Of a stretch of DNA of 54,218 nucleotides, positions 1 through 9,121 are shown piece by piece. Under the pieces are notes generated by a model. That model was given only the letters and a program-made list of their open reading frames with translations. It had not been told where the DNA came from and did not search any database. Positions within the stretch are counted from its first letter, which is position 1; each line of letters starts with the position of its first letter. The stretch spans positions 1 through 54,218 of the forward strand of contig NZ_LUUI01000145.1 in the NCBI RefSeq assembly GCF_001644015.1, given 5' to 3'. Position numbers and translations under genes: made by a program. Source of the DNA: Methylomonas lenta. Lineage in GTDB: Bacteria > Pseudomonadota > Gammaproteobacteria > Methylococcales > Methylomonadaceae.

Positions 1-68
1 AACTGTTCAATTGCTGTTACAAATCTACGAACAATCGCTGTTTTGTACTTTAGATATAGAGATAAATA

Positions 69-443
69 ATGGTTTTACCGGGTTATAGATATTTTGTGAT
101 CGCTGCAATTTTACTGCAGACAACCGCTTGTTCCAGCCTTCCACCCGCGGCTGATGAATACGACAACTTTGCCGAGTATGCCGAGTCGGTCTTTAGGCAG
201 CAGAACCTTTTAACCAGTCGTATCATGATGAGCGATAACGAAGCGATTAAGAACAATGCTGCACTGGAACAGGCTGAGCAAACCATGAACAATGCTTGTC
301 ATCTCTTAAATGAATATGCCGAACATGAAAACTCGGGTGAGTCCATGGGCATATTTTTTAAACGGGAGGTGAAAGCCAGTATCGAAAACTGTGAACGTAA
401 AGTAAAAGTGTTGGAGGCGATGCTGGCAGACCTGAATAAATAA
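69..443 (+). CDS. Putative small lipoprotein, unknown function
   Basis: The protein has 124 residues. A hydrophobic N-terminal segment (about residues 8-19) runs into LLQTTAC, a degenerate lipobox whose cysteine near residue 21 would be the lipidated residue. The mature part is charged and helical, with no domain I recognise. Two further cysteines (CHLLNEY and the NCERK segment) could form a disulfide in the periplasm. The start is the ATG at 69. It lies about 80 bp upstream of recC on the same strand, but nothing suggests a shared function. Lipoprotein status is inferred from the signal only; a simple secreted protein is the alternative. Confidence 0.6.
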   Translation: MVLPGYRYFVIAAILLQTTACSSLPPAADEYDNFAEYAESVFRQQNLLTSRIMMSDNEAIKNNAALEQAEQTMNNACHLLNEYAEHENSGESMGIFFKREVKASIENCERKVKVLEAMLADLNK

Positions 444-524
444 ACCCCCTATAATTCAGTGCGATTGATAGACAATTCAGCTGCACCAACAAGGATTAAT
501 TCACTTATATTGCTGGCTTAATGC

Positions 525-3500
525 ATGCCCACTAGCTCCAAAACCTCACTGGATACCGGCGTTGCCGTGATTCATTCTAATCAACTAGAAGCCCTGCGGG
601 ATGTCGTGGAATACTGGTTACGCCAGCATCCATTACTGCCACTGGAAAATGAAGTGTTTTTGGTGCAAAGCAATGGTATGGGCCAATGGCTCAAACAGAG
701 CCTGGCGCTAAACAGCGCATTAGGCATTGCTGCAGCCATACAGACTCAATTGCCCTCCTTGTTTATCTGGAGTGTTTACCGCGCAGTATTAGGTCAGCAG
801 ATTCCTAAAGAACAGCCATTAGCAAAAGCGCCGCTGACTTGGCGCTTGTATCGCTTGTTGCCCAAGGTCATTAGCCAAACAGGCTTTGAAACCCTGGCAA
901 ATTTTTTGCAGCATGATGCTAACCGTCGCAAGCATTTCCAGCTAGCCGAACAGTTGGCCGATTTGTTCGACCAATATCAAGTGTATCGTTCCGACTGGAT
1001 CAGTGACTGGGCTGCAAACCAAAACAGCTTACGCAATGCGCAAGGCGAAATACAACCCCTGCCCGCACAGCAACTGTGGCAAGCCGCATTATGGCGCGAG
1101 GTTCTCGAAGATCTGGGTGAAGAATTAAATCCATTTGCCAGTCGAGCTTCGGTGCATGCGCAGTTTATGGCAACTATCGACCAGCTTGAACAACGCCCCG
1201 CAGGCATCCCGCGCCGCATCGTGATCTTTGGTTTGTCATCGCTGCCGCAACAATCCTTGGAAGTTCTGGCCAAACTGGGCAAGTTTTGCCAAATCGTCTT
1301 ATTTGTTCACAATCCTTGTCAGCATTATTGGGCAGACATTATCGAAGACAAGGAATTATTAAAAGCTCAGCGTCGCCGGCAGCAATACAAAACCGGCATG
1401 GCTGCCAGTTTAAGTCCGGAAGAACTGCATCTGCACGCCAACCCGCTACTGGCTGCTTGGGGCAAGCAAGGTCGTGATTATATTCGCTTACTCGATCAAT
1501 TCGATGAAACCCAAGCCTATGCAGACTGGAACTGGCCGGATCATAAAATCGATTTATTCAAAGATTACGTTACAGAGGATCAAGGCAGTTTATTGCAAAA
1601 GTTGCAGCAAACTATTCTGGACCTTGAACCCGTCCCTGAACAACCGAATTTAATCGACAAAACTGACGATACATTGGCATTTCATATTGCCCACAGTCCA
1701 CAGCGGGAAGTGGAAATTCTGCATGACCAATTACTGGCGCGATTTAATACCGCCGCACAAACTGGCAAGGCTTTATCACCGCGCGATGTGATTGTGATGG
1801 TGCCGGACATCAATCAATATGCACCACATATTCGCGCCGTGTTTGGACAAGTACAAGCCGATGATCCGCGTTACATTCCCTTTAGCTTGGCGGACCAACA
1901 ACAACGGGGTGAAAATCCGTTACTGGTGGCGGTAGAAACACTATTAAATCTACCGGACTCACGCTTCACCGTCAGCGAATTTCTCGGACTGCTGGAAGTA
2001 CCTGCATTAAGGCAGCGTTTTGATATTGCCGAAACCGCGACACCCAAGCTTCATCAATGGCTGGAACAAGCCGGCATTCGTTGGGGCTTGAATGCCGAGC
2101 AACGTAGCCACAGCGTCGGTATGCCAGCCAATTTCTCTGCCAACACCTGGCAATTCGGTTTAAGACGAATGCTGCTGGGTTATGCGGTAGGTGCCGGCGA
2201 GGCTTTTAACGGTATCGAACCTTATACAGAAATTGGTGGTTTGGATGCACAGTGGCTGGGTCATTTGTGCCATATGTTGGATACGCTGGAACGCTATGCT
2301 GAAAGCCTTAGCCACGATCAAAACCCACAAGTCTGGCTACAAACACTTAACCAGCTATTAGAGGACTTTTTTAGCGCCGATAATGACCGCGACCAAAAAA
2401 CCCTGGAAACACTTAGTCGTTGTTTGACAAGCTGGCAGCAAGCCTGTGAACAAGGTGGCTTTGGAGACAACGACCTATTGCCGTTAAATGTGGTGCGCGA
2501 AGCCTGGCTAGCGGCAGTAGACGAACCCAGCCTGCAACAACGCTTTCTGGGCGGGCGGGTAAATTTTTGCACCCTGATGCCGATGCGGGCAATTCCATTT
2601 CGTTTGATTTGTTTGCTGGGCATGAACGATGGCGATTACCCGCGTACTCAGTACGCGCATGGTTTCGATTTAATGAATCAACGCGGCCAATATCGCCCCG
2701 GTGACCGCTCACGGCGACAAGATGATCAATATCTGTTTTTAGAAGCCCTGCTTTCAGCCCGGCAGCAACTTTATATCAGCTGGGTTGGCCGTAGTATCCG
2801 TGATAACAGCGAGCGGCCACCCTCTGTTCTGATCGCTCAATTACGCGATTTCCTACAGCAAAGCTGGTGTTTATCGGGCAATGAAAAACTACTGGACGCG
2901 CTAACAGTGGCGCACCCACTGCAACCCTTTAGCCTTGAATACGTCAGTAACAACCGCGACCGGCGTTTATTTACCTACGCACGGGAATGGTTTGAAACAA
3001 CGTCAGTCGAGTATCCATCGGCTGAATTGACCCCACAAACAGAAGAAAAAACCTACAGCCTTAATTTGCAGACACTGGCCCGTTTTCTGAAAGCCCCCGT
3101 CAAAGCCTATTGCCAACATACGCTCAAATTCAGTTTTGACAATGTCGATGTCACCAGTGAAGACAACGAACCCTTCGACTTCGATCCTCTGCAAGCCCAT
3201 ATCCATAGTCACGAACTATTAGATGGTTTACGAAACCAACTGCCTGTCGATGTCGAGACGTTTTTACAGCAGCAGATGGCCGCACTCAGTGGTCAGGGCA
3301 AATTGCCTTTAGCCAGCTTTGCCCAAACTGTCTTTGCCGGCATTGCTAAGCCAGCTACACGCGCCTGGCGCAATTATGAAACGCTGCTGACGCAATGGCC
3401 TGTCGAATCGGCAGCACGACCCATAGCATTGGTTTTCAAGGTCGCAGAAGACATCAGTGTGCAACTCAGTGCCGGGCTAAGCCATTTGCGTCTGGCCAAT

Positions 3501-4079
3501 GATAAGGATGCTGCCGGTTTACTGGATACCGTTTGTCCTCAGCTTGTCGAAGGGCTAGTAACAACCAATGCCGACGAATCTGGGCCAAGTGGAATCAAAC
3601 CAGCTGGCCTAATCACCCTCAGCGCCCAAACCCTGTTTAAAAAAGACGCCATTCAACATTACAAACTGCTATTACCCTGGCTGGAACATCTTGCAGCCTG
3701 TGCCGATGGCTTGCTGATAAGTAGTTATATTGTCGGGGCCGATGGCATAGTAGAAATCGAACCGCTGCCCCAGGCTGAAGCGCTTATCCATCTGCAAAGT
3801 TTGGTTGAAGCCTGGTATCTGGGATTACAAGCCCCGCTACCTCTAGCCTGCCGCTCGGCGTTTGCCTGGCTAAATGCTAAAGAAGAAAAGGCGCTGGAAG
3901 CCGCTCAAGTGCAATACGAGGGCGATGACTGGAATAACGGTGAAGTTGATTATGACGCCTATTTGGCAAGGTTTTTCCCTAGCTTTGCCAGTCTGTATCA
4001 AACAGGACAAACTGATTTTGTAAGCTGGGTGGATAAACTTTACCGCCCGATATATCTCAATCTCAAACCCAAAATATAG
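525..4079 (+). CDS. recC: Exodeoxyribonuclease V gamma subunit RecC
   Basis: At 1184 residues this matches the usual RecC length (about 1120-1200). RecC is the subunit of the RecBCD helicase-nuclease that scans for Chi and splits the strands during double-strand break repair. Family features visible are the N-terminal inactive helicase-like region with VQSNGMGQWLKQSLA near residues 46-60, HSPQREVEILHDQLL near residue 390, and LLGMNDGDYPR near residue 700. The C-terminal third is the degenerate nuclease-like fold that holds the Chi-recognition channel. The ATG at 525 lacks a strong ribosome-binding site. recB and recD are not adjacent: an unrelated lipoprotein precedes it and an SPFH protein follows. 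The gene is intact. Confidence 0.95.
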   Translation: MPTSSKTSLDTGVAVIHSNQLEALRDVVEYWLRQHPLLPLENEVFLVQSNGMGQWLKQSLALNSALGIAAAIQTQLPSLFIWSVYRAVLGQQIPKEQPLAKAPLTWRLYRLLPKVISQTGFETLANFLQHDANRRKHFQLAEQLADLFDQYQVYRSDWISDWAANQNSLRNAQGEIQPLPAQQLWQAALWREVLEDLGEELNPFASRASVHAQFMATIDQLEQRPAGIPRRIVIFGLSSLPQQSLEVLAKLGKFCQIVLFVHNPCQHYWADIIEDKELLKAQRRRQQYKTGMAASLSPEELHLHANPLLAAWGKQGRDYIRLLDQFDETQAYADWNWPDHKIDLFKDYVTEDQGSLLQKLQQTILDLEPVPEQPNLIDKTDDTLAFHIAHSPQREVEILHDQLLARFNTAAQTGKALSPRDVIVMVPDINQYAPHIRAVFGQVQADDPRYIPFSLADQQQRGENPLLVAVETLLNLPDSRFTVSEFLGLLEVPALRQRFDIAETATPKLHQWLEQAGIRWGLNAEQRSHSVGMPANFSANTWQFGLRRMLLGYAVGAGEAFNGIEPYTEIGGLDAQWLGHLCHMLDTLERYAESLSHDQNPQVWLQTLNQLLEDFFSADNDRDQKTLETLSRCLTSWQQACEQGGFGDNDLLPLNVVREAWLAAVDEPSLQQRFLGGRVNFCTLMPMRAIPFRLICLLGMNDGDYPRTQYAHGFDLMNQRGQYRPGDRSRRQDDQYLFLEALLSARQQLYISWVGRSIRDNSERPPSVLIAQLRDFLQQSWCLSGNEKLLDALTVAHPLQPFSLEYVSNNRDRRLFTYAREWFETTSVEYPSAELTPQTEEKTYSLNLQTLARFLKAPVKAYCQHTLKFSFDNVDVTSEDNEPFDFDPLQAHIHSHELLDGLRNQLPVDVETFLQQQMAALSGQGKLPLASFAQTVFAGIAKPATRAWRNYETLLTQWPVESAARPIALVFKVAEDISVQLSAGLSHLRLANDKDAAGLLDTVCPQLVEGLVTTNADESGPSGIKPAGLITLSAQTLFKKDAIQHYKLLLPWLEHLAACADGLLISSYIVGADGIVEIEPLPQAEALIHLQSLVEAWYLGLQAPLPLACRSAFAWLNAKEEKALEAAQVQYEGDDWNNGEVDYDAYLARFFPSFASLYQTGQTDFVSWVDKLYRPIYLNLKPKI

Positions 4080-4171
4080 GCATTTTTAATTGCAGTACCG
4101 AGCTGCAGCCCTTGGGCTATTTTCGGGAGTTTTTTAACTAGCCAATTTTAAGCACACATTTAAAAGTAATC

Positions 4172-4819
4172 ATGTCGACCAGCCCTTTTACTCAACACAC
4201 ATCCCGTTGGCCTCGTAATATCAAACTCTGGCATTTACTTTTATTGATTGCGACAGTTTTACTGATTATTTCACCACCCTGGTTTATCGTGCAACCTTCG
4301 GAAATGGCAGGCGTGCGCCGATTGGGGCGAGTGATAACGCCATCGCCATTGGCTGAGGGCTTTTATTTCAAACTACCCTTGCTAGACATCAACGATAATC
4401 TGCAAGTCTCTTTAACGGCTTTTCAAGTCAATGACTTGCCGATATTTACTGTGGACCAACAATGGATAAATGTATCGGTCGGCATTTCTTTCACGGTGCC
4501 GGAATCGTCAGTACTGAAACTTTTGTATATGGTAGGGCGTAGCGGTAATTTTGATATCGATCAGAGCTTACGCCCGGTGATTTGCGAAAGCGTGATGTTG
4601 GTTTTTTCCCACCATCCGGCAGAAACATTAACCGAAAATCGAGCGGAAATTGTTAAGGAGCTGGAGATAGCGTTAAGCGCCACTTTGCAACGGGTTTTTG
4701 GCTTGGATGTTCATGATGTACAAATCACCAACATCCTTTATCTGTCTGCACGTGCCGCTTTGCTTTGCGATCAACTTAAGTCGCTGAATGAAAGGCAAAA
4801 TTCAACTAGAGGAAACTGA
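4172..4819 (+). CDS. Short SPFH/band 7 (prohibitin-like) membrane protein
   Basis: This 215-residue protein has one N-terminal membrane anchor (about residues 17-38, rich in L and I) followed by a band 7 domain. The segment VQPSEMAGVRRLGRV is the typical beginning of HflK/HflC and stomatin-like SPFH domains. SPFH proteins form oligomeric rings in the membrane and often control proteases. It is shorter than HflC (about 290-330 residues) because the long C-terminal coiled coil is mostly missing; it ends after a segment beginning HDVQITNILYLSARAALL. It converges with the MinD-like gene, the two stops lying about 15 bp apart. There is no partner protease or NfeD gene nearby, so its function stays open. 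Confidence 0.8.
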   Translation: MSTSPFTQHTSRWPRNIKLWHLLLLIATVLLIISPPWFIVQPSEMAGVRRLGRVITPSPLAEGFYFKLPLLDINDNLQVSLTAFQVNDLPIFTVDQQWINVSVGISFTVPESSVLKLLYMVGRSGNFDIDQSLRPVICESVMLVFSHHPAETLTENRAEIVKELEIALSATLQRVFGLDVHDVQITNILYLSARAALLCDQLKSLNERQNSTRGN

Positions 4820-4834
4820 TGAAGTTTAAGGATT

Positions 4835-6463
4835 TTATTCCTGGATTGTTGAACTGGATTTAAAATTCACAGTACTACACTGACCCTGTGTGATGGCCAT
4901 TAACAATGCCTGTCGACGTTGATTTAACTGCTGGAAACCATGGTTTATATCTTCGATTTGTGCCTGCAGTTTTTTTTCATCAAATCCTATCTCAGTCAAA
5001 GTTTCTGCGGTTGTCTCCAATAACAAATCACTTTGCCCCTGATAGGGCCGTTTAAATCGATCTTGAAAAGCCTGGTTCAAAGCATTTAACAAGTGCTGAA
5101 AATCTTCTTCGCTAAAACTGTCTTTCCGAATACTGTTTAATACTTCCTGACGGGCATCAAACGCATCGACTTGAAACGACTGCCGATAAGCACCCCGTAA
5201 CTGTGTCAACAATTCCTGCATTTGCGTTTCTGAACCCTGGCATTGTGCAATCAGACGCGCCAGACTATTTTCAAGGCTATGTAAGGGCTTTTGGTGCTTT
5301 GCCATGTAGAGCATTTCCAGTGTGCCAGCCAGTTCCTGTAACTGATGAGCTGCATAGTTTGAAGATTCCAGCCAGCGAAATAACAATTGACGAAAACTCA
5401 ACGGAAAGTCGCCAAACTGCGTCAGAAAAGTTTCAATATAATCAGTCAAAAACGCTTCAGAGCTTGCTCTGTCGGGTGATTGATTTTTAACTGCAGACAA
5501 TAATTGATTGGCTATATCGTCAAAATGCAGCGTACTGGCGACCGATGGGTTCTGATCTATTTGCACTGGTTTTGTTTCCATGCACTTTTGGCTATCAAGA
5601 TCTTGTTTATCTGTAGCATGATCCTGCAAAATAGTACTCCAGTAATCAGCCAAGCCAGCATTAGTTTCAACACTGCCTATGTGTTTCAGCAGATTATCTG
5701 CCAAGGCAAACAAGCAGCGACTGGCAGGCGCATTAGCAATTAAATCAACAACCGGTATCTGTTTTAAAACCGAGGCTGGCACGCTTTCGTCGCGGGCGAC
5801 AAAGCCACCATACTCGACCTGAATATCCAAATATTTCTCTGCTGCAGCGGCAAAGCGGCGAAATGTGTCGGTCGCATTGGCATAATCTTCCGCCATGTTT
5901 ACTATCACACGCAAACGACCGGGATATTTACGCGCATTCAATAGCTTTAAAAGCGAAAAAGCATCCGTCAACGACGTTGGCTCAGGCGTGATCAATATAA
6001 AGGCATAAGGTGCTGACTCAATGAATTGCAGTACGCTATCGGCCACGCCAGCGGCAGTGTCTATCAAAAAATAATCATAGTCAGCTTCAAGCTCAGTCAA
6101 GGCGCTGCAAAGTCTATTAATCTGGTCGCTATTTAGATTAGCAATATCTGCAACCCCACTCGCACCGGGCACTACGGCCACCCCTTGCGAGGTTTTGATG
6201 AGAATCTCTTGTATGGATTTTTCACCACTTAATAAGTGTTCCAAGCTGAATTCAGGCTGTAATTTCAACAATATATTGATATTAGCCAGTCCGGTATCAG
6301 CATCAAAAATACAGACTCTTGCCCCCCTATGCGCCATAGCCGTAGCTACATTCGTGGTAATACAGGTCTTGCCGACGCCTCCTTTACCACTGGTAAACAC
6401 CACGACATGCGAGCTTCGTGCTTTGGTAACTATTGGCTGTTGGGTAAAATTTTGATTTTCCAT
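4835..6463 (-). CDS. MinD/FlhG-like ATPase with long C-terminal extension
   Basis: The 542-residue protein begins with a deviant Walker A P-loop, SGKGGVGKTCITTN (about residues 24-37). Switch motifs FDADTGLANINILL and FLIDTAAG follow, defining a ParA/MinD-superfamily ATPase closest to FlhG/MinD (about residues 18-265). The remaining 275 residues are helical, glutamine-rich and unlike any domain I recognise. FlhG itself is only about 270-300 residues and sits in flagellar operons; no flagellar gene is present here. Such proteins dimerise on ATP and place other machinery at membranes or poles. The ATG at 6463 is preferred over the in-frame TTG at 6469. Transport or positioning of pili is conceivable but inferred. 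Confidence 0.8.
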   Translation of the reverse strand: MENQNFTQQPIVTKARSSHVVVFTSGKGGVGKTCITTNVATAMAHRGARVCIFDADTGLANINILLKLQPEFSLEHLLSGEKSIQEILIKTSQGVAVVPGASGVADIANLNSDQINRLCSALTELEADYDYFLIDTAAGVADSVLQFIESAPYAFILITPEPTSLTDAFSLLKLLNARKYPGRLRVIVNMAEDYANATDTFRRFAAAAEKYLDIQVEYGGFVARDESVPASVLKQIPVVDLIANAPASRCLFALADNLLKHIGSVETNAGLADYWSTILQDHATDKQDLDSQKCMETKPVQIDQNPSVASTLHFDDIANQLLSAVKNQSPDRASSEAFLTDYIETFLTQFGDFPLSFRQLLFRWLESSNYAAHQLQELAGTLEMLYMAKHQKPLHSLENSLARLIAQCQGSETQMQELLTQLRGAYRQSFQVDAFDARQEVLNSIRKDSFSEEDFQHLLNALNQAFQDRFKRPYQGQSDLLLETTAETLTEIGFDEKKLQAQIEDINHGFQQLNQRRQALLMAITQGQCSTVNFKSSSTIQE

Positions 6464-6506
6464 TTTCAAGCTGAATATTTAGCGAGGAATTAAAATGTTA
6501 AAGGGA

Positions 6507-7097
6507 TTAATTTTGCTCGGCGGCGGCTTGCAAAAATGCCTGCATGTCATCGTTGACTACACGGGCGTAAAGCGTTTCGACGGGTATATATAAATCCACC
6601 GCAGCCAAATAGACTTGATCGCCTAAATAGTAATGCTCCGATTGCCAATGTTTACTGCGTCGGCAGACTTCTATATCGACAAAATCTTGTTCGATCAACA
6701 CATATTCCTGCAAGCTGGCTAAAGCCTGATATGACAAGCGTTTCAAGGTTTGGTCGATCTTTCGGGTGGATTTTGACAATACTTCGACAATGATCAACGG
6801 CGATTCGGTGAAATAGCTGTCTGCATTTTTAGGTTCGCAATCGACAATCACATCGGGATAAAAAAAGTTGTGTTGGGCTTTAACTTTCATATCAGCGGCA
6901 AATACATCACAGGGTGTATTTGCTAAATGCGTATGTAGACTTGCTAATACGCTGCTTACCAAGCGATTATGGTTAACGCTGGCGCCAGTCATGGCATACA
7001 CGTCACCATCAATGTATTCGTGCTTTATGTCGCTGACGAGTTCGGCGTCCAAATAATCTTCCGGACTTAGCCAATGCTGCCTGGGCTGTAGTGCCAT
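6507..7097 (-). CDS. Uma2 family (DUF820) putative endonuclease
   Basis: A 196-residue protein of the Uma2/DUF820 family, which has a PD-(D/E)XK restriction-endonuclease-like fold. The motif residues are visible: the aspartate in FFYPDVIVD, then IIVEVLSKST with the glutamate and lysine of the active site, and the family hallmark DQTLKRLSYQALASLQEYVLI. The start ATG at 7097 is supported by a GGAGAGGA ribosome-binding site about 5 bp upstream. Genes of this family are abundant in methanotrophs and cyanobacteria, often as isolated copies, and their biological role is not known. It is the only gene of its kind here and diverges from the methanopterin pair. Confidence 0.88.
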   Translation of the reverse strand: MALQPRQHWLSPEDYLDAELVSDIKHEYIDGDVYAMTGASVNHNRLVSSVLASLHTHLANTPCDVFAADMKVKAQHNFFYPDVIVDCEPKNADSYFTESPLIIVEVLSKSTRKIDQTLKRLSYQALASLQEYVLIEQDFVDIEVCRRSKHWQSEHYYLGDQVYLAAVDLYIPVETLYARVVNDDMQAFLQAAAEQN

Positions 7098-7166
7098 CGT
7101 TCCTCTCCACCGATTGTCGAGCCGGCTCGGTTATAATGCCAAATCTTTTGCTCAACGTTTAAAATC

Positions 7167-7706
7167 ATGAAACCACCGCGTCTAGCCTGGGCCATCACAG
7201 GCTCGGGACATTATATCGAAGAATGTCTTGAATTCATGTTCAGTCTGGATAACATCGATTGTTATCTAAGCCAGGCTGGCGAAGAGGTGTTGAAAATGTA
7301 TGGCGTCAATATTAACGACATCAAAGCCAAAATGCCGGTCTATCGCGACAAAGCCGCTTCGGCACCGCCGGTAGGCTTGTTTTACAAAGGTTATTACCAC
7401 ACCTTTGTGATGGCGCCGACCACATCCAATACCGTCGCCAAATGTGTACTGGGTATTGCCGATTCCCTGGCCACTAATCTGTATTCCCAAGCCGGTAAAT
7501 GTCGCATAGAAAGTATTGTCTACCCCTGCGATATCGCCCCGGAAATGGAAACCACCGCGCCCGGCAATAAAAAAGTCATGGTTTACCCGCGACCTATCGA
7601 TCTGGAAGCCACCGATAAAATGCGTAGCTTTCCCTATACCCAAGTCGTAGAAAGCGTTGACGATTTGAAAACTGCGGTGATACGCCGTCTGGCATCATTA
7701 TCATGA
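7167..7706 (+). CDS. AfpA/DmrB-type flavoprotein of methanopterin metabolism
   Basis: This 179-residue protein resembles archaeoflavoprotein AfpA and dihydromethanopterin reductase DmrB, FMN-binding members of the flavoprotein (phosphopantothenoylcysteine decarboxylase) superfamily. Visible features are the N-terminal beta strand and loop AWAITGSGHYIEECLE, the flavin-contacting APTTSNTVAKCVLGIADSLA near residues 78-97, and IVYPCD near residue 125. DmrB reduces dihydromethanopterin to tetrahydromethanopterin, the C1 carrier of methylotrophs. Its stop overlaps the start of the dihydropteroate-synthase-like gene by 4 bp (ATGA), which implies translational coupling and a shared pathway. The exact substrate in this organism is inferred from family and neighbour. 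The start is ATG 7167. Confidence 0.82.
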   Translation: MKPPRLAWAITGSGHYIEECLEFMFSLDNIDCYLSQAGEEVLKMYGVNINDIKAKMPVYRDKAASAPPVGLFYKGYYHTFVMAPTTSNTVAKCVLGIADSLATNLYSQAGKCRIESIVYPCDIAPEMETTAPGNKKVMVYPRPIDLEATDKMRSFPYTQVVESVDDLKTAVIRRLASLS

Positions 7707-9103
7707 GTGAAGAGCGCATACTGTTTTTGACCGGCAAATTGGCCGAAAAACAACTCCGGCAGATTCTGGCCGCCATGCAGCCGGATTTTTATTACAAGGT
7801 CAAGGAAATGGGGGTCAAAGTCGCGGCTTTGATGACCACCGAAATGATAGGTCGACGTTTGAAAGACACGGAAGATGCTACCCGCGTCGTCATCCCCGGC
7901 CGCTGTCGCGGCGATATCCAAGCCTTGTCACAACAACTGGGCGTGCCTGTGGAGCGCGGTCCGGAAGAAGTCAAAGATCTGCCGCAGTATTTTGGTAAAA
8001 ACGCCCATCAATACGACCTCAGTCAATACCAAACCAAAATCTTCGCCGAAATCGTCGATGCACCGAATATCAGCGTCGATGAAGTGATACAGCGTGCGTA
8101 TTACTATAAAGCCCAAGGTGCTGATGTGATTGATATTGGCTGTCTGCCCGGTACGCTGTTTCCGCATTTGCAAGATTGTATCAGCAGCCTGAAACAGGAA
8201 GGCTTCACGGTCAGTATCGATTCGTTGGAAGATAGCGACTTGCTGGCCGGAGGCAAAGCCGGTGCCGATTACATGCTCAGTCTGACTAATAGTAGTTTAT
8301 GGATAGTTGACGAAGTTGAGACCACGCCGATCATCATTCCGCAGGTACATGGCGATTTAAGCTGCCTGGATACGGTGATTGCAACCTTGCAACGAAAAAA
8401 CCGGGCTTTTATTGTCGACCCGATTCTGGATCCGATACATTTCGGTTTTACTGAATCCATTGTGCGCAATTATCAGTTCCGCCAGCGTTATCCTGAGGTG
8501 GAAATGATGTTAGGTGTCGGTAACATTACCGAACTGACTCACGCCGATACCTCGGGTATGAATGCGCTATTGCTGGGGATATGTTCCGAGCTGAATATCA
8601 ATCATATTCTGGCGACCGAAGTCAGCAAACATGCCTGCCGTGCCATCAAGGAAGCCGACCGCGCCCGTCGCATCATGTATGCCGCCAAACAGCACGACAG
8701 CCTGCCCAAGCACATCGCGCCCGATTTAATGACGGTACACGATAACGCGCCGTTTCCCTATCGTCGCGATGAAATCGAAGCCATCGCCGCCGAGATTCGC
8801 GACCCCAGCTATCGGATACAAACCAGTAGCCAGGGTTTGCATGTATTCAATCGCGACGGTTTTCATACCGCGCAAGACCCGTTTGATTTATATCCGAAGC
8901 TGGGTGTGGAAACCGACGGCGGCCATGCGTTTTATTTGGGTGTAGAACTGGCGCGCGCTCAAATTGCCTGGCAACTGGGCAAGCGTTTTACCCAGGATCA
9001 GCAATTAAACTGGGGTTGCGCGGCACAGGGCGCGGAGACTGAAGCCGATTTACATACTTTTAAACCGGCTGGCACTACCCTTAAAAAGCATCACGACGAA
9101 TAG
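7703..9103 (+). CDS. Dihydropteroate synthase-like protein of H4MPT biosynthesis
   Basis: A 466-residue three-part protein. The first roughly 150 residues form a DUF6513-like region (FLTGKLAEKQLRQIL). The middle is a pterin-binding TIM barrel related to dihydropteroate synthase, with GADVIDIGCLPGT, FTVSIDSLEDSD and MMLGVGNITELTHADTSG as barrel motifs. The C-terminal part (SQGLHVFNRDGFHTAQDPF onward) is the DUF4346-like extension found in the methanogen-type proteins. Homologues occur in methanogens and H4MPT-using methylotrophs and are thought to join the pterin to the arylamine moiety of tetrahydromethanopterin. It overlaps the upstream flavoprotein gene by 4 bp. It converges with mtaD. It is distinct from folate FolP, which is about 280 residues. 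Confidence 0.85.
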   Translation: MSEERILFLTGKLAEKQLRQILAAMQPDFYYKVKEMGVKVAALMTTEMIGRRLKDTEDATRVVIPGRCRGDIQALSQQLGVPVERGPEEVKDLPQYFGKNAHQYDLSQYQTKIFAEIVDAPNISVDEVIQRAYYYKAQGADVIDIGCLPGTLFPHLQDCISSLKQEGFTVSIDSLEDSDLLAGGKAGADYMLSLTNSSLWIVDEVETTPIIIPQVHGDLSCLDTVIATLQRKNRAFIVDPILDPIHFGFTESIVRNYQFRQRYPEVEMMLGVGNITELTHADTSGMNALLLGICSELNINHILATEVSKHACRAIKEADRARRIMYAAKQHDSLPKHIAPDLMTVHDNAPFPYRRDEIEAIAAEIRDPSYRIQTSSQGLHVFNRDGFHTAQDPFDLYPKLGVETDGGHAFYLGVELARAQIAWQLGKRFTQDQQLNWGCAAQGAETEADLHTFKPAGTTLKKHHDE

Positions 9104-9121
9104 TTTTGTGATTAACGTGGG

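Noticed and set aside
4107-4135. Possible terminator after recC (AGCC-CTTG-GGCT, then TTTTTT)
   Set aside because: The stem is only 4-5 bp and the T run is 12 bp away from it; too weak to list.
7266-7643. Open frame of 125 codons opposite the flavoprotein gene
   Set aside because: Antisense shadow of a well supported gene, Gly/His-rich composition without a family pattern.
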